DNA of 34,022 nucleotides. Origin: a virus. Every line of letters starts with the position of its first letter. Position 1 is the first letter of the stretch. Below, in pieces: positions 14,611 through 23,307 of the stretch. The translations under genes and the position numbers were made by a program. Location of the stretch: positions 1 to 34,022 of IMG/VR virus record IMGVR_UViG_3300028044_000037. One strand, given 5' to 3'. The notes under the pieces were generated by a model. The model was not told the origin of the DNA. It made no database searches and saw only the letters and a program-made list of their open reading frames with translations.

Positions 14611-17600
14611 ATGGCAGATCAAAAAATTGGCGCGGCGAATATTGAGGTTGGTGTAACCTCAACTGTTCCTCAAGACTTAGAAGCCTCTAAAAAGTCCTTA
14701 AAAGACTTTGCTAATGTCACGCGCCAAGCTGGTGAGCAAGTCCAACAAAGCATGAAAGAGACTGGCGAATCCGTTGCCAAAATGGAAGTCTCTAGCGAAA
14801 ATTTAAACAAAACTCAGCGCAGAACTGCTGATAGTATTATTCGCTCTGCGCAGCGTCTGTCTTCAGATACTAAAGCTGCTTATTTAGATTGGGTTGCCTC
14901 ACAGGCTGGTGTAACAAATGCCACCCAAGCAGCAAGAGATAAATTACGTCAATGGGAAGCAGGACAGACAGAAGCTGTTTCTGCCGGACGTAAATATATC
15001 CAAATGCTCAAAGAGCAGACAGAAACTATTGGAATGAATCGTCGAGAAATGCTGCAATATCAAGCGGCTCAACTTGGCGTGTCCGATCAGGCTGCTCCAT
15101 TTATTAATAAAATGTTTGACACAAGCAAGGCGTTTACATCCGTTGAGATGTCAGCCAAGCAGACCCGTCAAGCGATGCGTATGCTGCCAGCGCAGATTAC
15201 TGACGTTGTGACCTCTCTTGCGTCCGGTATGCCAATGTACTTGGTTGCCATCCAGCAGGGTGGTCAATTGCGAGATTCGTTTGGCGGGTTTGGTAACGTC
15301 TTGCGTGGTGTTGCTGCTCTTATTTCGCCTACAGCATTGGCTATTGCAGGATTGGCTGCGGTTGGCGGAGCAACGTATATTGCTTACGAGAGCGCCGCCT
15401 CAATTATGCGTGAATTTGAAAGGCTGCTGATTTCTTCTGGAAATTCTGCTGGTCTTACATCTTCACAGCTATCCAGTATGGCTAAAGAAATATCGTCAAT
15501 TACTGGTACGCAGAAGCAAGCCTCTGGCGCTCTTAATGCGATTATTTCGTCTAATAGCCTACTTGGTCAGTCTTATACGGCGATTGCTGCTGCCTCACTT
15601 AGTTGGAGCAAAGCAACTGGCGAGTCCGTTGACAAGGTTATAGAAAAGTTTGTTTCCTTGGCAAAAGACCCAGGCAAGGCGATGGAGGAGTTGGATGGTC
15701 AATTTAACTTCTTGACCGTCAGCACTTACGAACAAGTTACAGCATTGGTCGAGCAGGGTAGAAAGGCTGATGCCTCAAGAATCCTGATAGAGGCACTTTC
15801 AAACACAATGACTGAAAGAGCGCCTCAAATGATTGAGCAAACCAATGCGTTTGCTCGCGCATGGGATACCGTAGCTTCTAGCGCCAAGAAAGCGTTTGAA
15901 AGTCTCGGTCAGGCACTATCTGCTCCTACTTTGCAACAAGAATACAATGATGCGCTAAAGACATATTTTGATTTAAATAAGCAGCTTGAGGACTTGCAAA
16001 ATAGTCCGACTATGAACGTCTTGCGTGAAGAAGAAGCTCGACAGCTACAGCAGCTTATTGAGAATCAAAAGACTTATCTTTCTTCAATAAACGATGAAAT
16101 CATGGCGCAAGCCAAACTTGCTGAAGAAAGTCGCAAGCAAGCTGAAGCGAAGAAAAACCTTAACGCAATTAATACGTTCTTGCGTGAGGGTATGACCGCT
16201 GAAGAAAAAGTGCAAGGACAGATCAATATCTTGGTTGAGCAATATGTTGCTTTGCTTAAAATTGAGAACTTAACTAAATTGCAAAAACTTGCAATTGATT
16301 CTGCAATGGCAGAGCAAGTTAATAAGATTTGGGAAGGCTATCTTAAGCAGATTGATACTGGCAAGGGTGTTGTCAAAACGACAAAAGATGTAAACGAAGA
16401 AATCAGAAAGCAAATCGAAAACTATCGATTTGAGACTGATTTGTTAATTATGAATACTCAAGAGCGCGAACGAGCAAAGTTTATTCGCGACATGGAAAGC
16501 AAAGGCATTGAGGAAAACTCTGCTGCATGGAGAGACAACCTTGATGCCTTTAATGCTGCCATGATGGAGCGTATGCAGCAACAATCTTATGTAGATTATC
16601 TTAAGCGCGATCAAAAAGCGCAGCAAGATTCTATTAAAGAAAGATTAAAGTCCGAAGAAAAATACGCAAAACAAGTTGAAAAGATAAACGATCAGATTGG
16701 TCAGAGTCTTACAGACGCACTAATGCGTGGTGGGATGAATGCAAAAGACTTCTTGATAAATATGTTCAAGACAATGATCTTGCGTCCTATTTTGCAACCT
16801 ATTATCACTGGCTTTGCTGGCGCTCTTGGTATCGGCGCTGCTGGTGCTGCCTTAGCTGGCGACGGTACGGCTGCGGGTAGCAGCGCAATGGGGCAAGCCT
16901 CTGGCTTACTTGGTTTGGCTAGTGCGGCAAAAACTGCTTATCAGTTTGTTACTGGCGGATTTGAAGCAATCGGCTCAATGGCTAGTACTATTGCTTCCAC
17001 CTTTGAAGTTGCGGCAAATTATGGCACTGGTTTGCTTTCTCAGCAAACAGCAATGCTCGCTGCACAAGAAGCCGGAATAAGTACATTTAGCGCAACAGCC
17101 GGATTAGCCGCACAATATTTGGCAGGAATTGGCGCTGGTGTTATGGCAGGACAAATGATTTCTGGCGATTATAAGGTCGGCGGCTCGTCTTATTTGGCGA
17201 CCGGAGGCGGCGCTATTATTGGCGCAATTGTGGGTGGTCCACTCGGCGCTGCAATTGGCGGCGCAATCGGCGGCGTTATTAATCGTGCTTTTGGTATGGC
17301 GCCAAAAAAGACGACAAGCGCAGGATATGATTTGACGCTTTCTGCTGCTGGAGCAATCACCACTGGCTTTGAAAAGTGGGAGCAAAAAGGCGGCTGGTTT
17401 AGAAGCTCAAGATCAGGCAAGGAAATTACTGCGGTTGCTCAGGAAACAATTGATTTCTTTAATAATTCGGCACTAGCTGTCAGCGCAAGTGTTGCTGGTA
17501 TGTCTAAGATGTTTGGCGCATCGCTTGATAATATCAACAACTTCAGTCTCGACATTGTTATCGAGACGCTTGGCGCAACCAAAGAACAGATTGAGGAACA

Positions 17601-19617
17601 GATTGGCGGTGCTTTTAAGTACATGGAAACATCGCTGGTCGATTTCTTAATTCCAAGTATTTATGAATTTGCAACGGCAAGCGACAAGACTGCCTCCGAC
17701 ATTCTGAAGCGTTTGGCTAATAGCATTTCAGGCGTAAATCAAGCGTTTGAGGTTCTTGGTTACAACTTGTATGAAGTCTCATTGCAAAGCGCTAGTGCGG
17801 CATCCAAGCTGGTCGATTTGTTTGGTGGTCTTGAGAACTTTGCAAAAACCACCACTTTCTATTATGAAAACTTTTACAGCGCACAAGAAAAAATCAATTT
17901 TCAAACAGAACAACTGACAAAGATATTTAGTTCTTTTGGTCTTGTTTTGCCAGAGAGCAATGCTGCTTTCCGGCAATTGGTTGAAACTGTACAAGCTGCC
18001 GGAAACGATCAGTTGTTTGCAACGCTTGTGCAACTTGCTCCAGCTTTCAATACATTGCAAAAAGCAATGGAACAAGTATCTTCTTCAATTATTCAGCAAA
18101 GAACTCAATTAACGTCCGATCTTTTCAAGTTGATTGGCGATGAGACATATCTCCGTGCAGAAGAACGCAAAGCAATTGATGAATCAAATCTTGCCTTGTT
18201 TGATCAAATTAATGCTTTAAAAGACGCTCAATCCGCTATGAATAGCGCGAACGCTGCGGTTGAAAATGCATTAAGCGATTTAGAAAGTTCGATTAAAGAA
18301 GAAAGCAAAAAAATAGAAGATTCAATTCAGAACCAATTAAATGCATCTCTTGAGTCTTTAAAAAATCAGTTTGATTCATTGACTGAAAATATTAATGAGC
18401 AAATAAGTACTCTTCAAACTCAAAAGCAAGTTGCATCAGAAACATTAAATGGCTTGCGGTCAATATTTAACTTTTTAAGCGATCAAGTTCGTGACATTAC
18501 TGGACTAATGCAACCAGCGCAAGTTGCTGCTCAAGGTTTGGCTTTTGTTGCTCAAGCTGTTCGCAATGTTCAAGCTACAGGATACTTGCCCGATCCAGAT
18601 GAATTGCGTCAAGCAGTAAATTCTGCTCGCACAGGTTTGGGTGGTGAATCGTTTGGCTCTGCGTTTGAAATGAGAAGGGCAAATTTACAGTTTGCCAATC
18701 AGTTGACGATACTTGCAGATGTTGCAGCTACTCAATCAAATAGCGCAGAAGATCAAATTGAAAAAGCAGATGAGCAAATTGAACTGCTTAGATTGCAACT
18801 TGAGCAAGCCAAACAGCAATATGATCAAAACGTAATCAATGAGCGTAATTTTTACAATGCACAGCTAACCAGTCAGCAAGCGCAGCTTAATGCTTTGCTT
18901 GGCGTTAATTCTGGAGTTTTAAGTGTTAGCTCTGCCATTCAAGCATTGGCTATAGCAATGAATGCACAATCGGCTGCTAGTGCGGCGCTGCTGACACAAT
19001 CACAACAACAGGCGGCGGCGGCAACAACCATAGCCACAACAACGCCAACAATGACTTCCTTTGAGCAAAGCGTCAATGATACATATCAGCGACTGCTTGG
19101 ACGTACCGTGGACGTTGCTGGGTTGCAATATTGGAAAGGAACAGGGCAAAACATCTCTCAAATTGAATCCAATATTAAACTTGGTTCTGAATATCGTGAA
19201 GTTGAAATTAAGAAAATGTATCGGGATATTCTTGGTCGTGAAGCTGATGCTTCTGGACTTGCGTATTGGCTCAATGATAAATCGACATTAGATCAAATCA
19301 GACAAAATTTAATGCTTACCAAAGCAGCCGGACAATTTGCTGAAGGCGGATTCTATCCTGGTGGCATGGCTCTGGTTGGCGAGGAGGGTCCTGAACTTAT
19401 CAACTTTAATCGCCCAGGTCAGGTCTACACAGCATCAGAAACTCGTGACATCATGTCTAGTAGCGCAGATTCATCTAACGAAATTCGCCAGTTGCGCGAA
19501 GAAAACAGGGCGCAATCTAGGGCAATGGTTGCTTTACAGGCTAGAATGACAAGGATACTTGAGCAGTGGGATGGCGACGGTATTCCGACCGAAAGATATG
19601 AGGGTGCAACGGCATGA
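14611..19617 (+). CDS. Tape measure protein with C-terminal DUF4214-like repeats
   Basis: At 1668 residues this is the largest gene and sets tail length; at about 1.5 angstrom per helical residue the tail would be roughly 250 nm. The N-terminal part carries the TMP_2-type motif MRMLPAQITDVVTSLASGM, then AIQQGGQLRDSFGG (about 190-225). Long coiled coils follow, then a hydrophobic glycine-zipper stretch (GAIIGAIVGGPLGAAIGGAI, about 866-885) that may enter the host membrane. Near 1484-1570 two units with RLLGRTVDVAGLQYW and ILGREADASGLAYW match the DUF4214 pattern, unusual for tape measures. The end (AEGGFYPGGMALVGEEGPE) is typical. AAGGGG precedes the ATG. Confidence 0.93.
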   Translation: MADQKIGAANIEVGVTSTVPQDLEASKKSLKDFANVTRQAGEQVQQSMKETGESVAKMEVSSENLNKTQRRTADSIIRSAQRLSSDTKAAYLDWVASQAGVTNATQAARDKLRQWEAGQTEAVSAGRKYIQMLKEQTETIGMNRREMLQYQAAQLGVSDQAAPFINKMFDTSKAFTSVEMSAKQTRQAMRMLPAQITDVVTSLASGMPMYLVAIQQGGQLRDSFGGFGNVLRGVAALISPTALAIAGLAAVGGATYIAYESAASIMREFERLLISSGNSAGLTSSQLSSMAKEISSITGTQKQASGALNAIISSNSLLGQSYTAIAAASLSWSKATGESVDKVIEKFVSLAKDPGKAMEELDGQFNFLTVSTYEQVTALVEQGRKADASRILIEALSNTMTERAPQMIEQTNAFARAWDTVASSAKKAFESLGQALSAPTLQQEYNDALKTYFDLNKQLEDLQNSPTMNVLREEEARQLQQLIENQKTYLSSINDEIMAQAKLAEESRKQAEAKKNLNAINTFLREGMTAEEKVQGQINILVEQYVALLKIENLTKLQKLAIDSAMAEQVNKIWEGYLKQIDTGKGVVKTTKDVNEEIRKQIENYRFETDLLIMNTQERERAKFIRDMESKGIEENSAAWRDNLDAFNAAMMERMQQQSYVDYLKRDQKAQQDSIKERLKSEEKYAKQVEKINDQIGQSLTDALMRGGMNAKDFLINMFKTMILRPILQPIITGFAGALGIGAAGAALAGDGTAAGSSAMGQASGLLGLASAAKTAYQFVTGGFEAIGSMASTIASTFEVAANYGTGLLSQQTAMLAAQEAGISTFSATAGLAAQYLAGIGAGVMAGQMISGDYKVGGSSYLATGGGAIIGAIVGGPLGAAIGGAIGGVINRAFGMAPKKTTSAGYDLTLSAAGAITTGFEKWEQKGGWFRSSRSGKEITAVAQETIDFFNNSALAVSASVAGMSKMFGASLDNINNFSLDIVIETLGATKEQIEEQIGGAFKYMETSLVDFLIPSIYEFATASDKTASDILKRLANSISGVNQAFEVLGYNLYEVSLQSASAASKLVDLFGGLENFAKTTTFYYENFYSAQEKINFQTEQLTKIFSSFGLVLPESNAAFRQLVETVQAAGNDQLFATLVQLAPAFNTLQKAMEQVSSSIIQQRTQLTSDLFKLIGDETYLRAEERKAIDESNLALFDQINALKDAQSAMNSANAAVENALSDLESSIKEESKKIEDSIQNQLNASLESLKNQFDSLTENINEQISTLQTQKQVASETLNGLRSIFNFLSDQVRDITGLMQPAQVAAQGLAFVAQAVRNVQATGYLPDPDELRQAVNSARTGLGGESFGSAFEMRRANLQFANQLTILADVAATQSNSAEDQIEKADEQIELLRLQLEQAKQQYDQNVINERNFYNAQLTSQQAQLNALLGVNSGVLSVSSAIQALAIAMNAQSAASAALLTQSQQQAAAATTIATTTPTMTSFEQSVNDTYQRLLGRTVDVAGLQYWKGTGQNISQIESNIKLGSEYREVEIKKMYRDILGREADASGLAYWLNDKSTLDQIRQNLMLTKAAGQFAEGGFYPGGMALVGEEGPELINFNRPGQVYTASETRDIMSSSADSSNEIRQLREENRAQSRAMVALQARMTRILEQWDGDGIPTERYEGATA

Positions 19618-20564
19618 GTACTGATGTCAACGCTTTGACGATTGTCCGTCCTTTAAGTGTTACGGACAGCATTCTGGACGTTTCTGGTTCACCACCAGCA
19701 ACGAACGTGCCAGAAAACGATTATCCTGCTTGGTCGGCAGGAACGACTTACGCTGCCGGAGACAGAGTAATTTTGACTAGCACTCATCGAGTGTACGAGT
19801 CACTGCTGTCCGGCAATACGGGCAACGATCCGACCATGCTCTCAAGCCCTGTGTATTGGATTGAGGTTGGACCGACAAACCGCTGGGCTTGTCTTGATAC
19901 ATCTGTATCAACTCAGACAGTGCAAGCCAATAATATTACTTACAGGTTAATACCAGCGCAGGCAATCAATAGCGTTGCTGTATTGAATATTATTAGCGCC
20001 AATCAATTGACAGTCAGAATGATAAGCCCAGGGACAGGATCGCCAGGCATTGTTTACGAAAAGGTTATTGATTTGACTGGGTTGCCACTAGCATCGGGGT
20101 GGTGGGAATGGTTTTATGGCGCTAAAATCGTACCGTCGCAGTCTATCTTGCTTGATTTACCTTCTTATACTGATTGCGAATTAGAGATTGAATTGCTTGG
20201 TGGCTCTGATTTGGCGGTGGGTGTGATCCTAATTGGTCAGCAGCAGAACTTTGGTATTGGCATCAAGTATGGCGCAAGGGTAGGCATTCAAGACTACTCA
20301 CGCAAAGAGACCAATGAGTTTGGCGATACTGTGCTAGTGCAAAGAGCTTTTGCGAAACGTGCGAATTTTGATTTGTTTTTAAATCGGCAAGAAGTTGATT
20401 CTTTCCAGAATGCTTTAAGTACAATACGAGCAACGCCTGTGCTGTGGATTGGTTCGACGCAATATGAATCCACAACGCTGTTTGGTTTTTACAAGAATTT
20501 TGACATATTGATTAGTTACCCTAATCATTCCGATTGCGAACTTGAGATCGAAGGACTTATATAA
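19614..20564 (+). CDS. Tail tip protein with small carbohydrate-binding-like module
   Basis: A 316-residue protein after the tape measure (ATGA overlap). Residues about 38-88 form a small aromatic module (YPAWSAGTTYAAGDRVI, HRVYESLLSGNTG, PVYWIEVG) like the CBM5/12 chitin-binding-type domains of phage tails. The C-terminal half has YGARVGIQDYSRKETNEFG, ATPVLWIGSTQYESTTLFGF and ends SDCELEIEGLI. This pattern is common in phage tail proteins next to the tape measure. It probably belongs to the distal tail and may carry the receptor-binding protein. Exact role unproven. Confidence 0.7.
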   Translation: MSTDVNALTIVRPLSVTDSILDVSGSPPATNVPENDYPAWSAGTTYAAGDRVILTSTHRVYESLLSGNTGNDPTMLSSPVYWIEVGPTNRWACLDTSVSTQTVQANNITYRLIPAQAINSVAVLNIISANQLTVRMISPGTGSPGIVYEKVIDLTGLPLASGWWEWFYGAKIVPSQSILLDLPSYTDCELEIELLGGSDLAVGVILIGQQQNFGIGIKYGARVGIQDYSRKETNEFGDTVLVQRAFAKRANFDLFLNRQEVDSFQNALSTIRATPVLWIGSTQYESTTLFGFYKNFDILISYPNHSDCELEIEGLI

Positions 20565-22177
20565 TGGCTATCACTCCACTGCCAGCAGCACCAGAGCCAA
20601 CCGACAGTACAGCTGAATTCAATTCTAAAGCATTCGCTTGGGTTGCTGCGCTTGATACTTTCACAACCGAAGCCAATGCGCTTGAATCAAATGTAAACTC
20701 TCTTGAGTCTGCAACCGCATCTAATGCAAGTCAAGCGGCATCTAGTGCAACACAAGCATCTGAATTTTCAGCAACCGCATTGTTTCATGCTCAAGCTGCC
20801 GCTGCTAATACTAATGCTCCTCTTTGGGTTTCTGGAACAACGTATGCAATTGGTGCTTTAGTTTATAGCCCAGCTAACGGCAGGACATACCGCAGACGAA
20901 CTGCTGGTGCTGGAACAACCGATCCATCTTTAGATGCAACAAATTGGTTGTTGCTTCAAAATGAAGTGACAGTGCAATCGTTTTCTTGGAACAGCCTGAC
21001 CAGCACCCCAAATTCAATTTATGGGCAAAGCCGTGTTGCTGCTGGCGTCCACGACAAAATGCGTGGCTGCACATTAAATGATGACGGAACTGTCAATTAT
21101 TATTTGCTTGATACGGATTGGGCATTTAAGGAAGATGGTACTGCGTCAGATTTGGGCGGCGCTGATGGTCAAGTAATGGTAGAAATTCCAAAGTTTTATT
21201 ACCGAATTGAAAGGTCTGGAACGGTTACAACTTGGAAAGTTTCTGCTGTAGCACAATCTGGGTTTGACGTTCACCCTGCATTTATTAAAGATGGCACAGA
21301 GGTTGATTACCGCTACTATGGTGCTTATGATGCTTGCGTATTAGATGTAAGTTCGTCGCCTCAAGTATATATTTCTGGTCTTAACTACGATAATAACGAC
21401 GGTGCTAACGGCGTTGGCGTAAATGTTACCGCAACGACAGGTGATAAATTAGGTTCTGTTGCTGGTATATATCCAATGACAGGTCTTACTCGTGCCGAGT
21501 TTAGAACATTAGCGGCAAACCGTGGCACAGGATGGAGACAAGTTGATTTTACTTTGTGGTCTGCTGTGCAGATGTTGTACCTGATTGAGTACCAGTCGTT
21601 CTACTCGCAAAATTTGTTAGGTGCGGGCAACACTAACGGTTCATATTTATCACCTAGCGGCAATCAAAACGATAGCCCGCATACCATTGCAGGTGCGGGC
21701 AATAGTATTGGAAACAGCTCTACTAATACAACTAGCGGCGCAGGTGTTAATGCTAAACCTGGTACGAGCTTTATGAAGTACCGTGGTATTGAAAACCTTT
21801 ACGGCAACATATTTAATTGGGCAGATGGCATCAACGTTAATGTGACAGCTAATGGAAATGTTCATGTGACAAACAATTGTGCTGATTTTGCTGATAACAC
21901 AAACACTAATATGACGCTAATTACTTCTAGTTTGCCGACAGCATCTGGTTACATTAGCGATTTGCTACCAGCAGACCCGTATATGTTGCCAAAAACTAAC
22001 AGCGGCGGCTCAACAACTTACATAACAGATTATCATTTTGCATCAGCGTTATCTAATCGGGTCGTCCTTGTCGGCGGTTCTGCGTTTAATGGCGCTGTTG
22101 CGGGTGCGTTCTGTCTGGATTCGTCTTATGATTCGTCGGGTGCTTTTCGTAATTTTGGCGCGCGGCTCGCTTTTTAA
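20564..22177 (+). CDS. Receptor-binding/tail fibre protein, DGR target with C-type-lectin-like end
   Basis: A 537-residue protein. An Ala-rich helical stretch (about 45-85) is followed by a CBM-like module (PLWVSGTTYAIGALVYSP, NGRTYRRR) repeating that of the previous gene. The C-terminal 300 residues look like the formylglycine-enzyme/C-type-lectin fold of DGR targets: GWRQVDFTLWSAVQMLYLIE, RGIENLYGNIFNWADG and a final RVVLVGGSAFNGAVAGAF. The last 40 residues hold the variable region (VR), whose template copy lies downstream at 22222-22290. It should sit at the tail tip and contact the host; VR side chains line the predicted binding face. Confidence 0.85.
   Translation: MAITPLPAAPEPTDSTAEFNSKAFAWVAALDTFTTEANALESNVNSLESATASNASQAASSATQASEFSATALFHAQAAAANTNAPLWVSGTTYAIGALVYSPANGRTYRRRTAGAGTTDPSLDATNWLLLQNEVTVQSFSWNSLTSTPNSIYGQSRVAAGVHDKMRGCTLNDDGTVNYYLLDTDWAFKEDGTASDLGGADGQVMVEIPKFYYRIERSGTVTTWKVSAVAQSGFDVHPAFIKDGTEVDYRYYGAYDACVLDVSSSPQVYISGLNYDNNDGANGVGVNVTATTGDKLGSVAGIYPMTGLTRAEFRTLAANRGTGWRQVDFTLWSAVQMLYLIEYQSFYSQNLLGAGNTNGSYLSPSGNQNDSPHTIAGAGNSIGNSSTNTTSGAGVNAKPGTSFMKYRGIENLYGNIFNWADGINVNVTANGNVHVTNNCADFADNTNTNMTLITSSLPTASGYISDLLPADPYMLPKTNSGGSTTYITDYHFASALSNRVVLVGGSAFNGAVAGAFCLDSSYDSSGAFRNFGARLAF
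22059..22127 (+). repeat. Variable region (VR) of a diversity-generating retroelement
   Basis: These 69 bases, encoding residues about 499-522 of the receptor-binding protein, align without gaps to 22222-22290. Seventeen positions differ, all where the downstream copy has A: eight A to G, six A to T, three A to C. All 49 non-A positions are identical. TR AAT codons became CTT, TCT, TTT, GTT, GAT and TCT here. This adenine-only pattern is the hallmark of mutagenic retrohoming by a DGR reverse transcriptase. Confidence 0.93.
22157..22170 (+). other. GC-rich end of VR, candidate initiation of mutagenic homing site
   Basis: Thirteen of 14 bases are G or C, in the last codons of the gene and just downstream of the VR core. 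In Bordetella phage BPP-1 a G/C-only run at the end of VR is part of the IMH element where cDNA integration starts. The match is by position and composition only. Confidence 0.4.
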
Positions 22178-22221
22178 TAGTGCAATGCAGCAAAGGGGTT
22201 AAGTTTTGATGAAAATTATTC

Positions 22222-22290
22222 AGGTCGTCAATGTCAGCAGTAATGCGAATAATGGCGCTAATGCAGGTACGTTCTATCTGAATTCGAATT
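22222..22290 (+). repeat. Template repeat (TR) of a diversity-generating retroelement
   Basis: This non-target copy contains 20 A in 69 bases, many in AAT codons when read in the VR frame, as in known DGR templates. It begins about 95 bases after the stop of the target gene, where TRs usually lie. After 22290 it no longer aligns directly to VR. A shorter match (about 22287-22304 with 22151-22168) reappears if 27 bases are assumed lost from TR. The rest of 22178-22350 shows no other gene or clear signal beyond a 33-codon frame around TR. Confidence 0.9.
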
Positions 22291-22350
22291 GTGGCGCAAC
22301 CATACACTAAAATTACGCAGTAAATTTCCTAAACAATTAAGAGGTGCGAT

Positions 22351-22677
22351 ATGAAAGTTTATTCAGGTGAATCATTAGAAGTATATGCAGTTTCAGGTCA
22401 AGAATTTCGTATACGCTGGAATATTCAGGAAGTATCTGTGCCATCAATGGACGATGAGACACGCACTCAATGGGAAGCAAATGAGGCATTGTGTTCAATT
22501 TTTGATAATCGCAGCCAGATCATTCAAAAAATTATTGGTTCGGTGCATGACATTGGCGATGAGATTGCCATGATTAATAACCAATTTACTCGTAAAACAG
22601 ATTACGAAAATTATCAATCTTTTCGTGCCCAAGCAAAAGCATTAGCTGACGGTTGGCTAAATCAAATAATTATTTAA
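22351..22677 (+). CDS. Hypothetical protein downstream of the DGR template
   Basis: A 108-residue acidic protein with an N-terminal beta part (SGQEFRIRWNIQEVSVPSMD) and a helical C-terminal part (GDEIAMINNQ, TDYENYQSFRAQAKALADGW). The ATG follows AAGAGGTG. The C-terminal pattern recurs in phage proteins near tail fibre genes, with no known function. It is not a reverse transcriptase. Although it is of Avd-like length and in the Avd position, it is acidic and partly beta, unlike the basic four-helix Avd proteins. A fibre chaperone is possible but unproven. Confidence 0.6.
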   Translation: MKVYSGESLEVYAVSGQEFRIRWNIQEVSVPSMDDETRTQWEANEALCSIFDNRSQIIQKIIGSVHDIGDEIAMINNQFTRKTDYENYQSFRAQAKALADGWLNQIII

Positions 22678-22755
22678 ATAAAACAACACACTAAATATTT
22701 ACCGCACTTCCAAATAAAACTAAAATTGAATTAAATCAACAAACTAGGTGTCGAA

Positions 22756-23010
22756 ATGGACTGGCAAATCATAATCAATATCGCCGCAGGCGGCTTGGTC
22801 GGAATCGGCGGCTGGTTTGCTCGTCAGCTTTGGGATGCTGTCAAAGAACTGAAACGTGACATTAGTAAACTTGAGCTGCACATAAGCGAGAAGTATGTCA
22901 AAAAGTCTGACCTTGATTTCTTTAAGAACGACATGGACAAGCGATTCGATAAAATCGAGTTGATGATAAATAAGCTGATGGATAAGCTGGATTCCAAGGC
23001 TGACAAGTAA
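22756..23010 (+). CDS. Small membrane-anchored coiled-coil protein (holin-associated or XhlA-like)
   Basis: An 84-residue protein with a short N-terminal hydrophobic segment (IIINIAAGGLVGIGGWFA) followed by a charged coiled coil (about 28-82, rich in Lys, Asp and Leu). This layout resembles small phage membrane proteins placed just before lysis genes. It starts after AGGTG. The upstream 78 bases contain no gene. The membrane topology is clear; the lysis connection is inferred from position. Confidence 0.55.
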   Translation: MDWQIIINIAAGGLVGIGGWFARQLWDAVKELKRDISKLELHISEKYVKKSDLDFFKNDMDKRFDKIELMINKLMDKLDSKADK

Positions 23011-23054
23011 AAAGTTCGGGCTTTATGCTTTAGCCATTGGCAAGGAAATCAAAG

Positions 23055-23297
23055 ATGAAAAGCCCCAAATTGATACTTGTTGAATGGATTGACGCTTGTC
23101 ATGCTCCCGCAGGATGGCAATTTGGCAATGAGCCACAAATTGATTTTGAGCCTGTTTATAGTATCGGTTTTCTTATGCAGCAAAGGAAAGAAGGCATCGT
23201 GTTGGCGCAAACTTGGTTTGATGGGGACTACGCTAACGTCATCGCAATACCCAAGGGAATGATTAAAAAAATAACGGTCTTGGGTAAGATAAAGTAG
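23055..23297 (+). CDS. Hypothetical small protein
   Basis: An 80-residue protein starting at the ATG at 23055 with AAGGA upstream; a TTG at 23037 would overlap this site. It has a compact beta-like sequence with many aromatics (LVEWIDACHAPAGWQ, FEPVYSIGFLMQQR, GIVLAQTWFDGDYANVIAIP). The pattern is reminiscent of small phage proteins encoded near nuclease or lysis genes, but I do not recognise a domain. Next gene begins ten bases downstream. Confidence 0.55.
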   Translation: MKSPKLILVEWIDACHAPAGWQFGNEPQIDFEPVYSIGFLMQQRKEGIVLAQTWFDGDYANVIAIPKGMIKKITVLGKIK

Positions 23298-23307
23298 TGA
23301 GGCAGCT

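Noticed and set aside
22351-22677. Avd (DGR accessory) gene candidate
   Set aside because: Right size and place, but acidic and partly beta; Avd proteins are basic helical bundles. It resembles other phage proteins without DGR links.
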